From Kofleriaceae bacterium (GTDB taxonomy: Bacteria; Myxococcota_A; Polyangia; Haliangiales; Haliangiaceae): 40,854 nucleotides of DNA. The notes beneath the pieces are model-generated. The model saw only the letters and a list, made by a program, of their open reading frames with translations, did not search any database and was not told where the DNA came from. The DNA is taken from NCBI GenBank assembly GCA_018057825.1, contig JAGPCY010000003.1:302515-343368 (forward strand), in the 5' to 3' direction. Every line of letters begins with the position of its first letter. Position 1 is the stretch's first letter. Of the stretch, positions 18,191-26,261 are shown piece after piece. The translations under genes were made by a program, and so were the position numbers.

Positions 18191-19678
18191 TCACGCCCGC
18201 ACCTTCGCAGCCTCGCCACCCGCGGTCGCCTCACCGGCGAACAGCCGGTGCAGCCCGTCGGCGCCGACCACGAGCTTGAGCTCGTGGATCTTCTCCGCGA
18301 CCTCCTTCATGGTCTCGAGCTCCTTCAGGCGCATGAGGACCGGATGCTCGGCGATGGTCTTGGCGGTGTTGGCGAGGTTGCGGGTCACCGCCGCGTCCTC
18401 GCGCCGCAAGATCACGTTGGCGGCCGCGGCCTTCTCGGCCTCGATCACCTTGTTGAGCAGCGTCTTCATCTCGCCGGGCAGGATCACGTCCTTGACGCCG
18501 ACCCGGTGGACCCGCAGGCCGAAGGTCTCGGCGCGCGGTGCGACCTGGGCCTCGAGGTAGCGGGTCAACGCCTCGCGCTGCTCGAGCAGGTCGTCGAGGG
18601 TGACCCCGGCGACGAACTCGCGCGCCGCGAGCTGCACCGCCAGGTACAGCGCGTCCTTGACGTCGGCCACAGCGTGGACGGTGGTCGGCGCGTCGGTCGG
18701 CGCGTACTCGGCGGTCAGCGTCAGGCGCAGCGTGACCTTGTCCTTGGTCATGAGCTCCTGGCCCTCGACCTTGAGCTGCTGCACCCGGGTGTCGAGGACG
18801 TTGATCGCGACCTTGGCGCCGGCGTGGTTCCAGAACACGTGCCGCCCCGGCTCCAGCGCGCCGGCGAACCGGCCCTGGACGTAGAGCAGCCCGCGCTCGA
18901 ACTGCCGGACCGTGGCCTCGACCACCTCACCGGCCGGGATGACCGCGCGCAGCTCGTCGGTCAGCTCGGGCACCGCACCGGTGACCGCGAAGACCTGGAC
19001 CGCCACCCCGGGCGCCAGCGTCCACACCCGATGCAGGCCCGGGCGCAGGAACTTGACCGGCCGCTGGTCGCGGAAGATCACGGCGCGCTGGTCGGCCTCG
19101 AGGGCGACGGTGGTGAACCAGGTCGGCGGCACCAGGGCCAGCACCTCGGCGGCGCCAGTGAACACCAGCTCGTCGAGGTTCCAGGTCACCAGGTGCAGGC
19201 GCTCGCCCCAGAAGGCGTGGCGGCCCGGGCCGAGCACGCGCTCGGGCGCGCCGTCGCGCACCAGGACCGCGCGCTGGTGGAGCTCGAGGGTGACCTCGAC
19301 CAGCTCGGCCTTGGCCAGGTTGCGGCGCAGCTCGTCGTTCAGCACCGGCAGCGGCGCGTCGGCGGCGAAGGCCCGCACCGTGATCCCGGTCTCGACCTTC
19401 CACACCCGGTGCACGCCCGGGCGCAGGAGCTTGACCGGCTGCTCGTCGCGGAAGACCAGCGCGTACTGCGCGGCGCCGACGTGGACGCGCTCGTACCAGT
19501 CACCCGGCACGGCGGCCAGCACCGCGGCCGCGCCGGTGAAGACCAGCTCGTCGGTGTTCCACCGGATCACGTCGTGGTGGGTCCAGCGGGTGTGACGTCC
19601 GGGCGCCAGGGCGGCGACCGGACGGCCGTCCTTCACCAGGACGGCGCGCTCGTTGAGGTTCAAGTGAATGTGCAACAT
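18191..19678 (-). CDS. SPFH/prohibitin-like protein with five-fold repeated N-terminus
   Basis: A 495-aa protein with an SPFH-domain C-terminal half (about 285-480: VAINVLDTRVQQLKVEGQELMTKDKV, LDDLLEQREALTRYLEAQVAPRAETFGLRVHRVGVKDV, then an Ala/Glu-rich coiled coil). SPFH proteins assemble membrane-associated cages. The N-terminal 280 residues are made of about 62-residue units beginning at residues 10, 71, 135, 197 and 261, each with an [EQ]R-A-V-L-V-x-D-G...L-x-PG-x-H-R-x-W pattern. No N-terminal membrane helix is evident, unlike typical slipins. The start is ATG at 19678; the in-frame ORF extends much further upstream but is Arg/Pro-rich and non-coding. Confidence 0.85.
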   Translation of the reverse strand: MLHIHLNLNERAVLVKDGRPVAALAPGRHTRWTHHDVIRWNTDELVFTGAAAVLAAVPGDWYERVHVGAAQYALVFRDEQPVKLLRPGVHRVWKVETGITVRAFAADAPLPVLNDELRRNLAKAELVEVTLELHQRAVLVRDGAPERVLGPGRHAFWGERLHLVTWNLDELVFTGAAEVLALVPPTWFTTVALEADQRAVIFRDQRPVKFLRPGLHRVWTLAPGVAVQVFAVTGAVPELTDELRAVIPAGEVVEATVRQFERGLLYVQGRFAGALEPGRHVFWNHAGAKVAINVLDTRVQQLKVEGQELMTKDKVTLRLTLTAEYAPTDAPTTVHAVADVKDALYLAVQLAAREFVAGVTLDDLLEQREALTRYLEAQVAPRAETFGLRVHRVGVKDVILPGEMKTLLNKVIEAEKAAAANVILRREDAAVTRNLANTAKTIAEHPVLMRLKELETMKEVAEKIHELKLVVGADGLHRLFAGEATAGGEAAKVRA

Positions 19679-19761
19679 GGGCGAACTCCGTGCGATCCGG
19701 CTCGAGGCCGGTGGAAGCGAAAGGGCGGTCGACGTCGGGCAGCGCCGGCGCGTCCTGGCGC

Positions 19762-19777
19762 GTCGCTCGCGAGCGAC
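19762..19777. repeat. 16-bp perfect palindrome
   Basis: GTCGCTCGCGAGCGAC is its own reverse complement. It lies 84 bp upstream of the SPFH gene start on the - strand, so it could be an operator, but a chance GC-rich palindrome is possible. Confidence 0.4.
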
Positions 19778-20049
19778 CCGCGGGGGCGCGAGGACTCCGG
19801 TTCCTCGGGGCGTGGACGGGCTCGTCGTGGGCGCGCGGGCGCGGGCCGTCGCCGGTTGGCGACCGCGGGGTGACACGACGAGGATCCGTTCAGGGCCCGG
19901 CGAGCCGTGGAGGTGCCGCGACGTGCGCGGCCCCTCCGGGCGACTCCCCGACGACGACCAGCTCAGGTTTTTTACCGTTCTCCGGACGGTTGGAATGTTG
20001 GGATGAGCAAGCCCAATGCGGATCCCGTTCCGCGTCCGCCGCATAGCTG

Positions 20050-20074
20050 TGCAGCGGGAAGGAGTCGAACCTTC
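20050..20074 (-). pseudogene. tRNA 3'-end-like fragment
   Basis: On the - strand, 20074-20058 reads GAAGGTTCGACTCCTTC, a perfect T-arm (5-bp stem, TTCGACT loop). It is followed by a 7-nt acceptor-like strand CCGCTGC and a discriminator A. No matching 5' acceptor strand (GCAGCGG), D-arm or anticodon loop with U33 was found in the upstream 100 nt, and no CCA is encoded. It therefore looks like a tRNA 3' end without a 5' half, possibly an old attachment-site remnant. Confidence 0.4.
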
Positions 20075-20308
20075 TATTCCGGGTCTCGCTGGGGGCCCGT
20101 GCCATACGGGACGCCGATGACGCGAACACGGCCGCGTGACCTCGAGATCCGGACTCCCGGGCACCCGAAGACCCACCGTGTGCCTCGGCGCCGCCGCGCG
20201 GTTGGTCGGTACCTCCGACCCATCCGCGCGAGCACGCACCACCCTGACGAGGACCGCACTACTACGGTATCGCGCGCCCGTCGTCAATCACAATCGCACG
20301 GCACCTGG

Positions 20309-21577
20309 TCAGTCGCACGGCGCAGCGCATGCGTCGCCGGCCGGATACAGGCACAGCGTGGCCGTGACGCGATTGTCGGTCTCATCGGACTCGACCACCG
20401 CGTTCTCGGGGTCGATCTCGAAGGCGAGCTGTCGCCGCGTCATCGCGGTCGGCCCGCCCCAGGGGAGCCCGGCGGCGGTCGCGGTGATCCGCAAGGTCGT
20501 CGTCCAGTCGTACTGGCCCAGGGGCTCGGCGCCGCTGGCCGGATCGATCGTGGTCGTCGCGAGGGGCGTCCACGCCGTCGGTCGCGGCGCCGCGTTCGCG
20601 ATCGACCAGCGCAGCGTGACGCTCTGCGCGGCCGTCCCGCCGCCGGTGTCCGAGAGCTGCGCCCGCCACGACGGTAGCCCGCCGCCAGCGGTGCAGACGT
20701 CGAAGCGCTGGGCCGTGGAGTTCCACCGCAACCTCACGTGGTTGAGGTCGTCGGCGAGGCCCGACTCCGGGTGGCGCTGGAAGCGGCGGTCGAGCGTGAT
20801 CTCGTCGCTCGCGCCCGTGACCGGATCGCCGAGCATCAGCACCGGGTGGGCGGTCAGCTCCGTCGTCGGCAACGTCGGCCAGCGCACCGGGTAGGCGGCG
20901 CGCAGATGCGCCAGGGTCGCGGCGTGGCGGGCCGTGCCCCGCGGATCGTCGCTGTGGTGCTTGGGCCCGTGGATCGTGGCGCGGGCGAGGTGCAGGTTGG
21001 CGCCGGCGCTGTTCTCCGGGTGGGTCATGCCGAACAGGTGACCTAGCTCGTGAAAGAACACGCCGACCGATGGCGAGCGTCCGGCGTCCCACGGATCCGT
21101 GTCGGTCACATAGTGCGCTTCGCTGAGCTTGATCCGGCCGCGGGTACACTCCTCCGTGGTGTCCGCGGTCCCGATCGGCCGGCAGCCATCCAGCGGGCCC
21201 GCCGCCCAGCCCTCATCGGGCAACGCCGCATAGTCGACCATGATCGCGTCGTTCAACCACAGCTCGGGCACGTGGGCGCCGGGGCGCGGCGCCAGCGTGA
21301 GGTCCAGCGCGACCCCGGGCATCGCCTCGTAGGCCGCGACCGCCGCCTCGAGGTTGGCGAAGGCCTGGGAGCCGGCCGGGAAGTGCTCGGCGCAGTAGTA
21401 GATGGTGAGCCCCGCCGCCGCCAGCGCCGGTGAGAAGCGCTTCGGGCCGGCCCAGTCGGCGAGGTTGAGCGGGGTCGGCGCGACCTCGCGCCGGATGAGC
21501 TGTGCCGACACCGGCGCCGCCGGGCCCGCGAGCAGGAGCGCCAGGGCCCCGAGGTGGAGGAGTCGTCGCTTCGACAT
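20309..21577 (-). CDS. Secreted zinc metalloprotease with C-terminal CARDB-like domain
   Basis: A 422-aa protein with an N-terminal signal ending PVSAQ (about residue 26). The zinc site HELGHLFGMTH places His176, Glu177, His180 and His186. The second half contains a beta-rich region (about 300-410) ending in IDPENAVVESDETDN, the typical CARDB-type motif used in cell-adhesion-like domains. The catalytic domain resembles matrixin-type metzincins rather than the astacin at 15218. The start is ATG at 21577, chosen for the signal peptide. Confidence 0.85.
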   Translation of the reverse strand: MSKRRLLHLGALALLLAGPAAPVSAQLIRREVAPTPLNLADWAGPKRFSPALAAAGLTIYYCAEHFPAGSQAFANLEAAVAAYEAMPGVALDLTLAPRPGAHVPELWLNDAIMVDYAALPDEGWAAGPLDGCRPIGTADTTEECTRGRIKLSEAHYVTDTDPWDAGRSPSVGVFFHELGHLFGMTHPENSAGANLHLARATIHGPKHHSDDPRGTARHAATLAHLRAAYPVRWPTLPTTELTAHPVLMLGDPVTGASDEITLDRRFQRHPESGLADDLNHVRLRWNSTAQRFDVCTAGGGLPSWRAQLSDTGGGTAAQSVTLRWSIANAAPRPTAWTPLATTTIDPASGAEPLGQYDWTTTLRITATAAGLPWGGPTAMTRRQLAFEIDPENAVVESDETDNRVTATLCLYPAGDACAAPCD

Positions 21578-21699
21578 GGCCTCGACCCGAGCAACTCCGG
21601 GTCCGCCCCGCGCCCGGTCGCAAACGCGCGAGATCGCGTCGGCGCACCGCCGGGCGCTGGCCGCCCTTGCCCGTCGCGTGGCCGATTCCGCCGGCCAGT

Positions 21700-22221
21700 T
21701 CAGCCGGCGCGGCGGTAGCGAAGCTGAACCAGGCCTGCCCCGATCGGTCGCGCGCTCACGAACTCTAGATGCGTGCGCCGCGCCGCGCCCGCGAACAGCG
21801 GCCGCCCCGCGCCGAGCACGATCGGCACCATCGTCAGCGTCAGCTCGTCGACCAGCGCCGCGTCCAGCGCCGCGCGCACCAGCGCTCCACCGTCGAGATA
21901 CACGTCGCCCGCGCCCGCGCGCGCCCGCGCCCGTGCGATCACCTCCGCGACCGAGCCACCACAGGCCTCGACCCCCGGCCGCGTCACGTCCAGCGGTCGC
22001 GACGTCGCGATGACCATCGGCCGCTCGCCGTAGGGCCACGGCCCAGGCATCGCGCTCACCACGTCGTACGTCCGGCGCCCCATCGCCAGCGCCCCGATCG
22101 ACGCCAGAAACGGCGTGAACGTGTCCTCGACTCCCTCCATCGGCAGCCAGTCCAGCTCATCCGCCGGCCCCGCCAAGAACCCATCGAGCGAACAAGCCAA
22201 GAACACGCGCACGAGCGACAT
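21700..22221 (-). CDS. RibD C-terminal/dihydrofolate reductase-like protein
   Basis: A 173-aa single-domain protein of the DHFR/RibD-C superfamily. It has the N-terminal strand and SLDGF turn (VFLACSLDGFLAG), AMGRRTYDVV, the PMVIATSRPL segment, and the NADPH-binding VYLDGGALVRAALDAALVDELTL motif, ending with VQLRYRRAG. Such proteins reduce pteridine or nucleotide-like substrates using NADPH. The gene stands alone and the exact substrate is unknown. The start is ATG at 22221. Confidence 0.85.
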   Translation of the reverse strand: MSLVRVFLACSLDGFLAGPADELDWLPMEGVEDTFTPFLASIGALAMGRRTYDVVSAMPGPWPYGERPMVIATSRPLDVTRPGVEACGGSVAEVIARARARAGAGDVYLDGGALVRAALDAALVDELTLTMVPIVLGAGRPLFAGAARRTHLEFVSARPIGAGLVQLRYRRAG

Positions 22222-22359
22222 CGCGGGAGCCTAGATCGGATCGAGCTCGGTGGGGTTCGATGAACACGTCGACGTCGACGCCATTGCCGCCCGCGGCTCG
22301 GACCGGATCGCCAGCGCGCGCGCCGCCGATCGCGTCCTCGACCCCGTGCGCCTCACGCG

Positions 22360-23766
22360 CTAGCGCGCGAAGAGCCACCACGCGCCGATCGGCGCGAGCA
22401 TCGCGATGCGCACGATCGTGGGGACGAACGGACCGAGGCCGAGGTCCCCGATGAGAGCGGCGCGCGGCCAGCGGGCGACGGCCGCCGGGGGCTGCGCGAG
22501 CAGCGGCTGCAGCGTGCGCAGATGCGCGGTCAGCCAGCGCAGAGCGCTGATCGCGATCGCGACGAATCTCTCCCACGCGGCCGCGAAGGCGAGGGCGAAG
22601 ACCCAGGCAGGGAGCGCCGGATGACCCGCCACTGACACGACGAAGAACGGCGCGATCAGGATGACGACCGCACCGAGCACGGCGGCGACGATGATCACGA
22701 AAGAACCAAGGCCGCGCCGCGAGACGCCGTACCAGGCGAGCCCCAGGACGCTCAAGCACGCCGCCGCGAGCATGGCCACGGCGAGCGGTCCGTGCCACCA
22801 CCGACCGATCGGCGCGGCGCTCGCGGTCAGGACCCCATCGCCGAGCCACGGGCTCCACCAGGCGAAGGTCACCGCGACCACGATCATGGCGAGGGGCTGG
22901 CTGAGGTAGGTGACGGCGGCGCTGACCAACGTGGCGGCCGCCCCCTTCGGCGGCCGCCCCAGGTGCGATCGCAGCAGGCGGTAGCCGATGACGCTCGCTA
23001 GCACCTCGCTCGCCAGGACCCACAGTCCGGCCACGAAGCCGAGCAGGATCAAGCCGAGCCCGAGCCACCGCACCGTCGTGCCGCCGACCAGCGCGGTCGC
23101 GATCACCAGGCCGGCGCCGAGCGCGAACAACTCCCAGCTCCACCGGCGGGCCAGGCGGTCGGCGCGATGCCAGCGCGGGTGGTCCCAGGTCGCCAGCGCA
23201 TGCCCGAGCTCGTGGGCGGCGATGGCGTGCGCGCGGGTGTCGGACCCCTCGAGGACGGCCGGCGACAACACCACCGCGTTCGCGTCCGGGGCGTAGAAGT
23301 TGCGATCGCTCGCGCGGGCGTCCCCGCTGTCGAGCGCGACGACGTGGATCCCCGGCACGCCGAGGTGCGCGATCACCCCGCGCAGCCAGGCCAAGGCGGT
23401 GGTCGGGTGCGGCTCCTCGATCGCGCCGCGCCGCGCCCGATAGGCGATGAGCGTGAGCGTGACGAGCACCGCGGGCAAGATCGGCAGCGCGAACACGGGC
23501 CACCGACTCCAGACCTCGGCCGGTGCGCGCCACCACGCGTAGAGCGCTGGGCCAGCCCACGCTCCCAGGATCACGAGCCAGACCGTCGCATAGCTCCAGA
23601 GCGGGCCGCGGCGGGGCTCCGAAAGGTGCGCAGTGCGGGACACCGGACCTGGGACTGCCAGGGCGGCCACCTCGTCGGCGCGAAGCCGGTCGCTGGTCAC
23701 GTACGGGTGGTTCCGTTCGTCACGACCGCCAGGTCCAACAGGTGAGCGATGGGCGATAGCAGTCAT
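22360..23766 (-). CDS. YugP-like membrane zinc peptidase
   Basis: A 468-aa membrane protein. The zinc site HELGH (His185, Glu186, His189) follows FYAPDANAVVLSPAVLEG, the signature of the YugP/Zn_peptidase_2 family. Several membrane segments flank it: about 60-80, 92-110, and six or more between 205 and 400. YugP proteins are poorly characterised neutral zinc peptidases of the membrane. The ATG at 23766 overlaps the stop of a 25-codon leader ORF by ATGA. The leader and the upstream element copy suggest regulated translation. Confidence 0.82.
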   Translation of the reverse strand: MTAIAHRSPVGPGGRDERNHPYVTSDRLRADEVAALAVPGPVSRTAHLSEPRRGPLWSYATVWLVILGAWAGPALYAWWRAPAEVWSRWPVFALPILPAVLVTLTLIAYRARRGAIEEPHPTTALAWLRGVIAHLGVPGIHVVALDSGDARASDRNFYAPDANAVVLSPAVLEGSDTRAHAIAAHELGHALATWDHPRWHRADRLARRWSWELFALGAGLVIATALVGGTTVRWLGLGLILLGFVAGLWVLASEVLASVIGYRLLRSHLGRPPKGAAATLVSAAVTYLSQPLAMIVVAVTFAWWSPWLGDGVLTASAAPIGRWWHGPLAVAMLAAACLSVLGLAWYGVSRRGLGSFVIIVAAVLGAVVILIAPFFVVSVAGHPALPAWVFALAFAAAWERFVAIAISALRWLTAHLRTLQPLLAQPPAAVARWPRAALIGDLGLGPFVPTIVRIAMLAPIGAWWLFAR

Positions 23767-23840
23767 CGTGTGCACCCCCGGTTCGCGGCGCAAGCTCTCA
23801 TCGAACCCGGGATGGCGACCGCGGCAGGAAAGACCGTCAT
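23763..23840 (-). CDS. 25-aa leader ORF coupled to the YugP-like gene
   Basis: A 25-aa ORF starting at ATG 23840 (MTVFPAAVAIPGSM...) whose TGA overlaps the ATG of the YugP-like gene. It sits inside one copy of a duplicated intergenic element. Its first 10 codons resemble the start of the lipoprotein ORF at 24958 (MTLFRVAVTV). It may be a regulatory leader, or merely the start of a decayed copy of that gene. Confidence 0.35.
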   Translation of the reverse strand: MTVFPAAVAIPGSMRACAANRGCTR

Positions 23841-23943
23841 GTCCGTCGCTCTCTGCAAGCCGCGTGCGATGCCGCTGCTCTCGCTGGTGCGAAGGAACTG
23901 TCGAGTCGCCGGCCTCGTCCCCTGGGTCGTCCCCGGGACGTGC
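23837..23943. repeat. Duplicated intergenic element, copy A
   Basis: Copy A of a two-copy element. Conserved block 1 is TGCAAGCCGCGTGCGATG (from 23853), and block 2 is a hairpin-forming GTCCCCTGGGTCGTCCC plus GGGAC ending by 23941. The variable middle is about 63 nt in A and 64 nt in B, so spacing is kept although sequence is not. Both copies lie upstream of - strand genes. Confidence 0.65.
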
Positions 23944-24019
23944 CGGCTCGTGGTTCCCTGCCGAAGCTCGCGAGCTGCCGATGCTCGCCGCCGCCGGACG
24001 TGGCAGCGGCACCGATCGC

Positions 24020-24180
<161 letters not shown>

Positions 24181-24199
24181 CTGAGCCGCGCCCGGACGA

Positions 24200-24868
24200 T
24201 CAGGGGCCGGTTGGCGGCAACGACCACTGGGTGCCCGCGCCGCTCTGCTCGACGAAGCCTGAGGTACGGAACAGCCACCACGAGAGCCCGGTCAGCGCCA
24301 CCCCGACCACGCCGTAGGTGATCGGGATCGAGCGCCGATCGTTGTCGATCGTGGCCAGCGCGGCGACGTCACTGAACGCGCCGACCGCACCGGTCAGCCA
24401 GGCCAGGGTACGTCTGCCGTACGGACGGCTGCGTCGTCCGAGCTTGTAGCGGTAGACGGAGGTCGCCTGATCGATGTTGATGAACGCGTCGCCGCGTCGG
24501 TCGTCATCGGTGCGCGAGACGAAGCGAAGTCCATGAGGCCCGGGGGTGAGATCGACCTGACAGGGAGTCACGCACAACGGCCGTGTCACCTCGAGCGATC
24601 CGGAGAACACCGCTCCAGCGCCACTGGCCCCAACCGAGCCGCCCGTGACCCGAAACACGGTCGCCTGGTCACCCTCGACATCGAGGACCACGCGCCCGAG
24701 GCCAGGCGCGGGCGGCCCCCCGCGATCGATCGGTGGAACGACCTGCGTGGGCGCGGCGGGCGGTGGTAGACGTTCAACCGAGAAACAGCCGGCGCTGACC
24801 AGCGCGACCATCACGACGATGATCGCAGCGCGACGCCCGACGGCGATGCGCGGGGCAGCGACGGGCAC
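24200..24868 (-). CDS. PEGA-like lipoprotein
   Basis: A putative 222-aa lipoprotein. The start is GTG at 24868, giving a 26-residue signal to the lipobox VSAGC. An in-frame ATG at 24958 would add a 30-residue Arg-rich extension, but that ATG belongs to the duplicated element, so the start is uncertain. A PEGA-like segment (RPLCVTPCQVDLTPGPHGLRF) follows, and near the C-terminus two membrane segments are predicted (about 145-165 and 185-200). Its 3' end, with array 3, has a decayed copy at 27383-27567. Confidence 0.7.
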   Translation of the reverse strand: MPVAAPRIAVGRRAAIIVVMVALVSAGCFSVERLPPPAAPTQVVPPIDRGGPPAPGLGRVVLDVEGDQATVFRVTGGSVGASGAGAVFSGSLEVTRPLCVTPCQVDLTPGPHGLRFVSRTDDDRRGDAFINIDQATSVYRYKLGRRSRPYGRRTLAWLTGAVGAFSDVAALATIDNDRRSIPITYGVVGVALTGLSWWLFRTSGFVEQSGAGTQWSLPPTGP

Positions 24869-24951
24869 GAAGACGCGACCGCTGGCACGGGGCCCTCGTC
24901 GAAGGCGCCAGCGACGAGCCCGAGAGGATACGGTGACGGCGACACGGAAGA

Positions 24952-25059
24952 GGGTCATGCGCGGCGCCCTGTGCAAGCCGCGTGCGATGTCGCTGCGCCG
25001 GCCGGCACGCCGCGATCGCCCTCGGCGCCTGCCGCGTCCCCTGGGTCGTCCCTGGGACA
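24952..25059. repeat. Duplicated intergenic element, copy B
   Basis: Copy B of the element at 23837-23943, upstream of the PEGA-like lipoprotein. It carries the same TGCAAGCCGCGTGCGATG block and the same hairpin block, with GTCCCTGGGAC at the end. The one base that differs in the stem lies in an internal loop, so the hairpin is kept. It overlaps the alternative start of the lipoprotein. Confidence 0.65.
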
Positions 25060-25077
25060 ATGGCCGAGTCGAGGCCC

Positions 25078-25539
25078 TTACTTCTGCACGGACTTCCACT
25101 GTTCCAGCAGCACGAAGAAGCCGGGATCGACGTGGAGAGTGCGCGACTTGAACCGCCAGCCGTCGCGCGTGCGGACCACGACGCTGCGATCGTAGCGGCC
25201 GGTCGCGATGACCCGCGGCTCCTGGGCGACCTCGAGCACGATCAGGTCATGGGTGACGTGAACCTCGTCATCGGACACCGGCTCGATGACGAGGTTGGTC
25301 ACCTGGTGGCGCTTGCCGTTCGCCATGCCGCCGGGCCCGACGTGGTGGCGCTCGAACTCGGACAGCTCCTGCCAGGTCTTCATGACGCCGAAGGACGCGC
25401 TGTCGTAGCCGCCGAACTCCTCGGGCGACACCCAGCAGGCCATGAAGCCGTCGGCGTCGGCGTTGTCGGTGGTCAGGCAATAGCGTGCGACGAGGTTGCG
25501 AATCGCACGGTCGTCGTCGAGGCTCATGGTCGCGGGCAT
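25078..25539 (-). CDS. NTF2/SnoaL-like protein
   Basis: A 153-aa single-domain protein with the SnoaL/NTF2 pattern: [20 protein letters not shown] at the N-terminus, [15 protein letters not shown], then alternating strands around [35 protein letters not shown] and a terminal [13 protein letters not shown]. These form cone-shaped pockets that bind small molecules or act as isomerases or cyclases. The start is ATG at 25539 with AGGAG upstream; 25527 is an alternative. It lies 53 bp downstream of the OMP gene on the same strand, so they may be co-transcribed. Confidence 0.78.
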   Translation of the reverse strand: MPATMSLDDDRAIRNLVARYCLTTDNADADGFMACWVSPEEFGGYDSASFGVMKTWQELSEFERHHVGPGGMANGKRHQVTNLVIEPVSDDEVHVTHDLIVLEVAQEPRVIATGRYDRSVVVRTRDGWRFKSRTLHVDPGFFVLLEQWKSVQK

Positions 25540-25592
25540 GGAGCGGCTCCTGGCAAGGGGGGACGGGCAGAGCACCGAGCCTGTCGGTGGTT

Positions 25593-26198
25593 CTAGAAGC
25601 GGTAGCCGACCATGACGCCGGGGGACGGCTGCACGGTCGGCGGTTCGAAGGTGCGGTCAGCGAGCATCGGGTCACCGCCGGCGCGAACATGGAGCTCGAC
25701 ACCGAGGGACGGCTGGACGAACAGGTCGCGCCAGGCGAACCAGGTGTAGGTCACCCGCGGCACGAGGTAGAGCTGCGTGATGGCGGTCGTGTCGTCGGTC
25801 GCGGCGTTGCCGATCGCGAAGCGGGCGACGACCAGGCTGGCCCCGAACCCGAAGCCGGCGCCGCCGGTCTTGAGGTGGCGATCGACTGACAGGTACGCGG
25901 CCGGCCGGATCGCCACCTCCCAGCCCTCGTCGGCGTTGCCGGGGAGCTGATCGACGAACAGCCCGGGGAGCGTGAAGGCATACGCGCCGCCGCCGAAACT
26001 CCAGCGCGGCGCCGCGGCGAGGATCACGCGGCCGCCGAGGCTTGCGCCGCGGAACACCGGGGCCAGCGGGTTGGTCTCGAGCAGGACCCGGGGGCCGCGC
26101 GGCTCGGCGGCGACGACGCGGGCGCCGACCCCTGGCGTCGACAGCGCGACGACCAACCCGAGGGACATCGCGATGGTCAGCGTGGGACTCGGACGCAT
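25593..26198 (-). CDS. Outer-membrane beta-barrel-like protein
   Basis: A 201-aa protein with a signal peptide (about 1-25, ending near VVAAEP), and alternating amphipathic strands such as [37 protein letters not shown] and [12 protein letters not shown]. It ends in VMVGYRF, whose terminal aromatic residue is typical of outer-membrane barrels. No family was recognised. It is transcribed away from the LysR regulator across a 63-bp gap. Confidence 0.7.
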   Translation of the reverse strand: MRPSPTLTIAMSLGLVVALSTPGVGARVVAAEPRGPRVLLETNPLAPVFRGASLGGRVILAAAPRWSFGGGAYAFTLPGLFVDQLPGNADEGWEVAIRPAAYLSVDRHLKTGGAGFGFGASLVVARFAIGNAATDDTTAITQLYLVPRVTYTWFAWRDLFVQPSLGVELHVRAGGDPMLADRTFEPPTVQPSPGVMVGYRF

Positions 26199-26261
26199 GT
26201 CGGCACTGTGGCCACGGCACGGTCTTGCGAGAAGGCGCCGGGTCCAGACACACTGTCTCCC
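26199..26261. promoter_or_regulatory. Divergent promoter region between OMP and LysR genes
   Basis: The 63-bp gap between divergent starts (26198 on - and 26262 on +) is where a LysR regulator normally binds. No specific T-N11-A motif is clear by eye. Confidence 0.4.

Larger units (their letters stand above)
19679..20308. other. 630-bp gene-free region with tRNA-like fragment
   Basis: No credible protein gene was found; the ORFs here are Arg/Pro-rich shadows. The stretch holds a 16-bp palindrome (19762-19777), a short T-tract followed by the inverted repeat ACCGT...ACGGT (about 19974-19990), the tRNA 3'-end-like fragment at 20050-20074, and presumably the promoter of the SPFH gene on the - strand. 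Local AT content is higher near 19965-20045 than in the surroundings. Confidence 0.6.

Noticed and set aside
17879-19873. A 664-codon + strand ORF over the SPFH gene
   Set aside because: Opposite strand has the SPFH domain and repeat units; this ORF has no recognisable domain.
19966-19990. Rho-independent terminator at the T-tract and ACCGT/ACGGT hairpin
   Set aside because: The T-tract precedes the hairpin on the + strand, and the - strand has an A-tract after it, so neither orientation fits.
20050-20140. A complete tRNA (including selenocysteine or class II types) on the - strand
   Set aside because: The T-arm is perfect, but no paired 5' acceptor strand, D-arm, or anticodon loop with U33 could be found.
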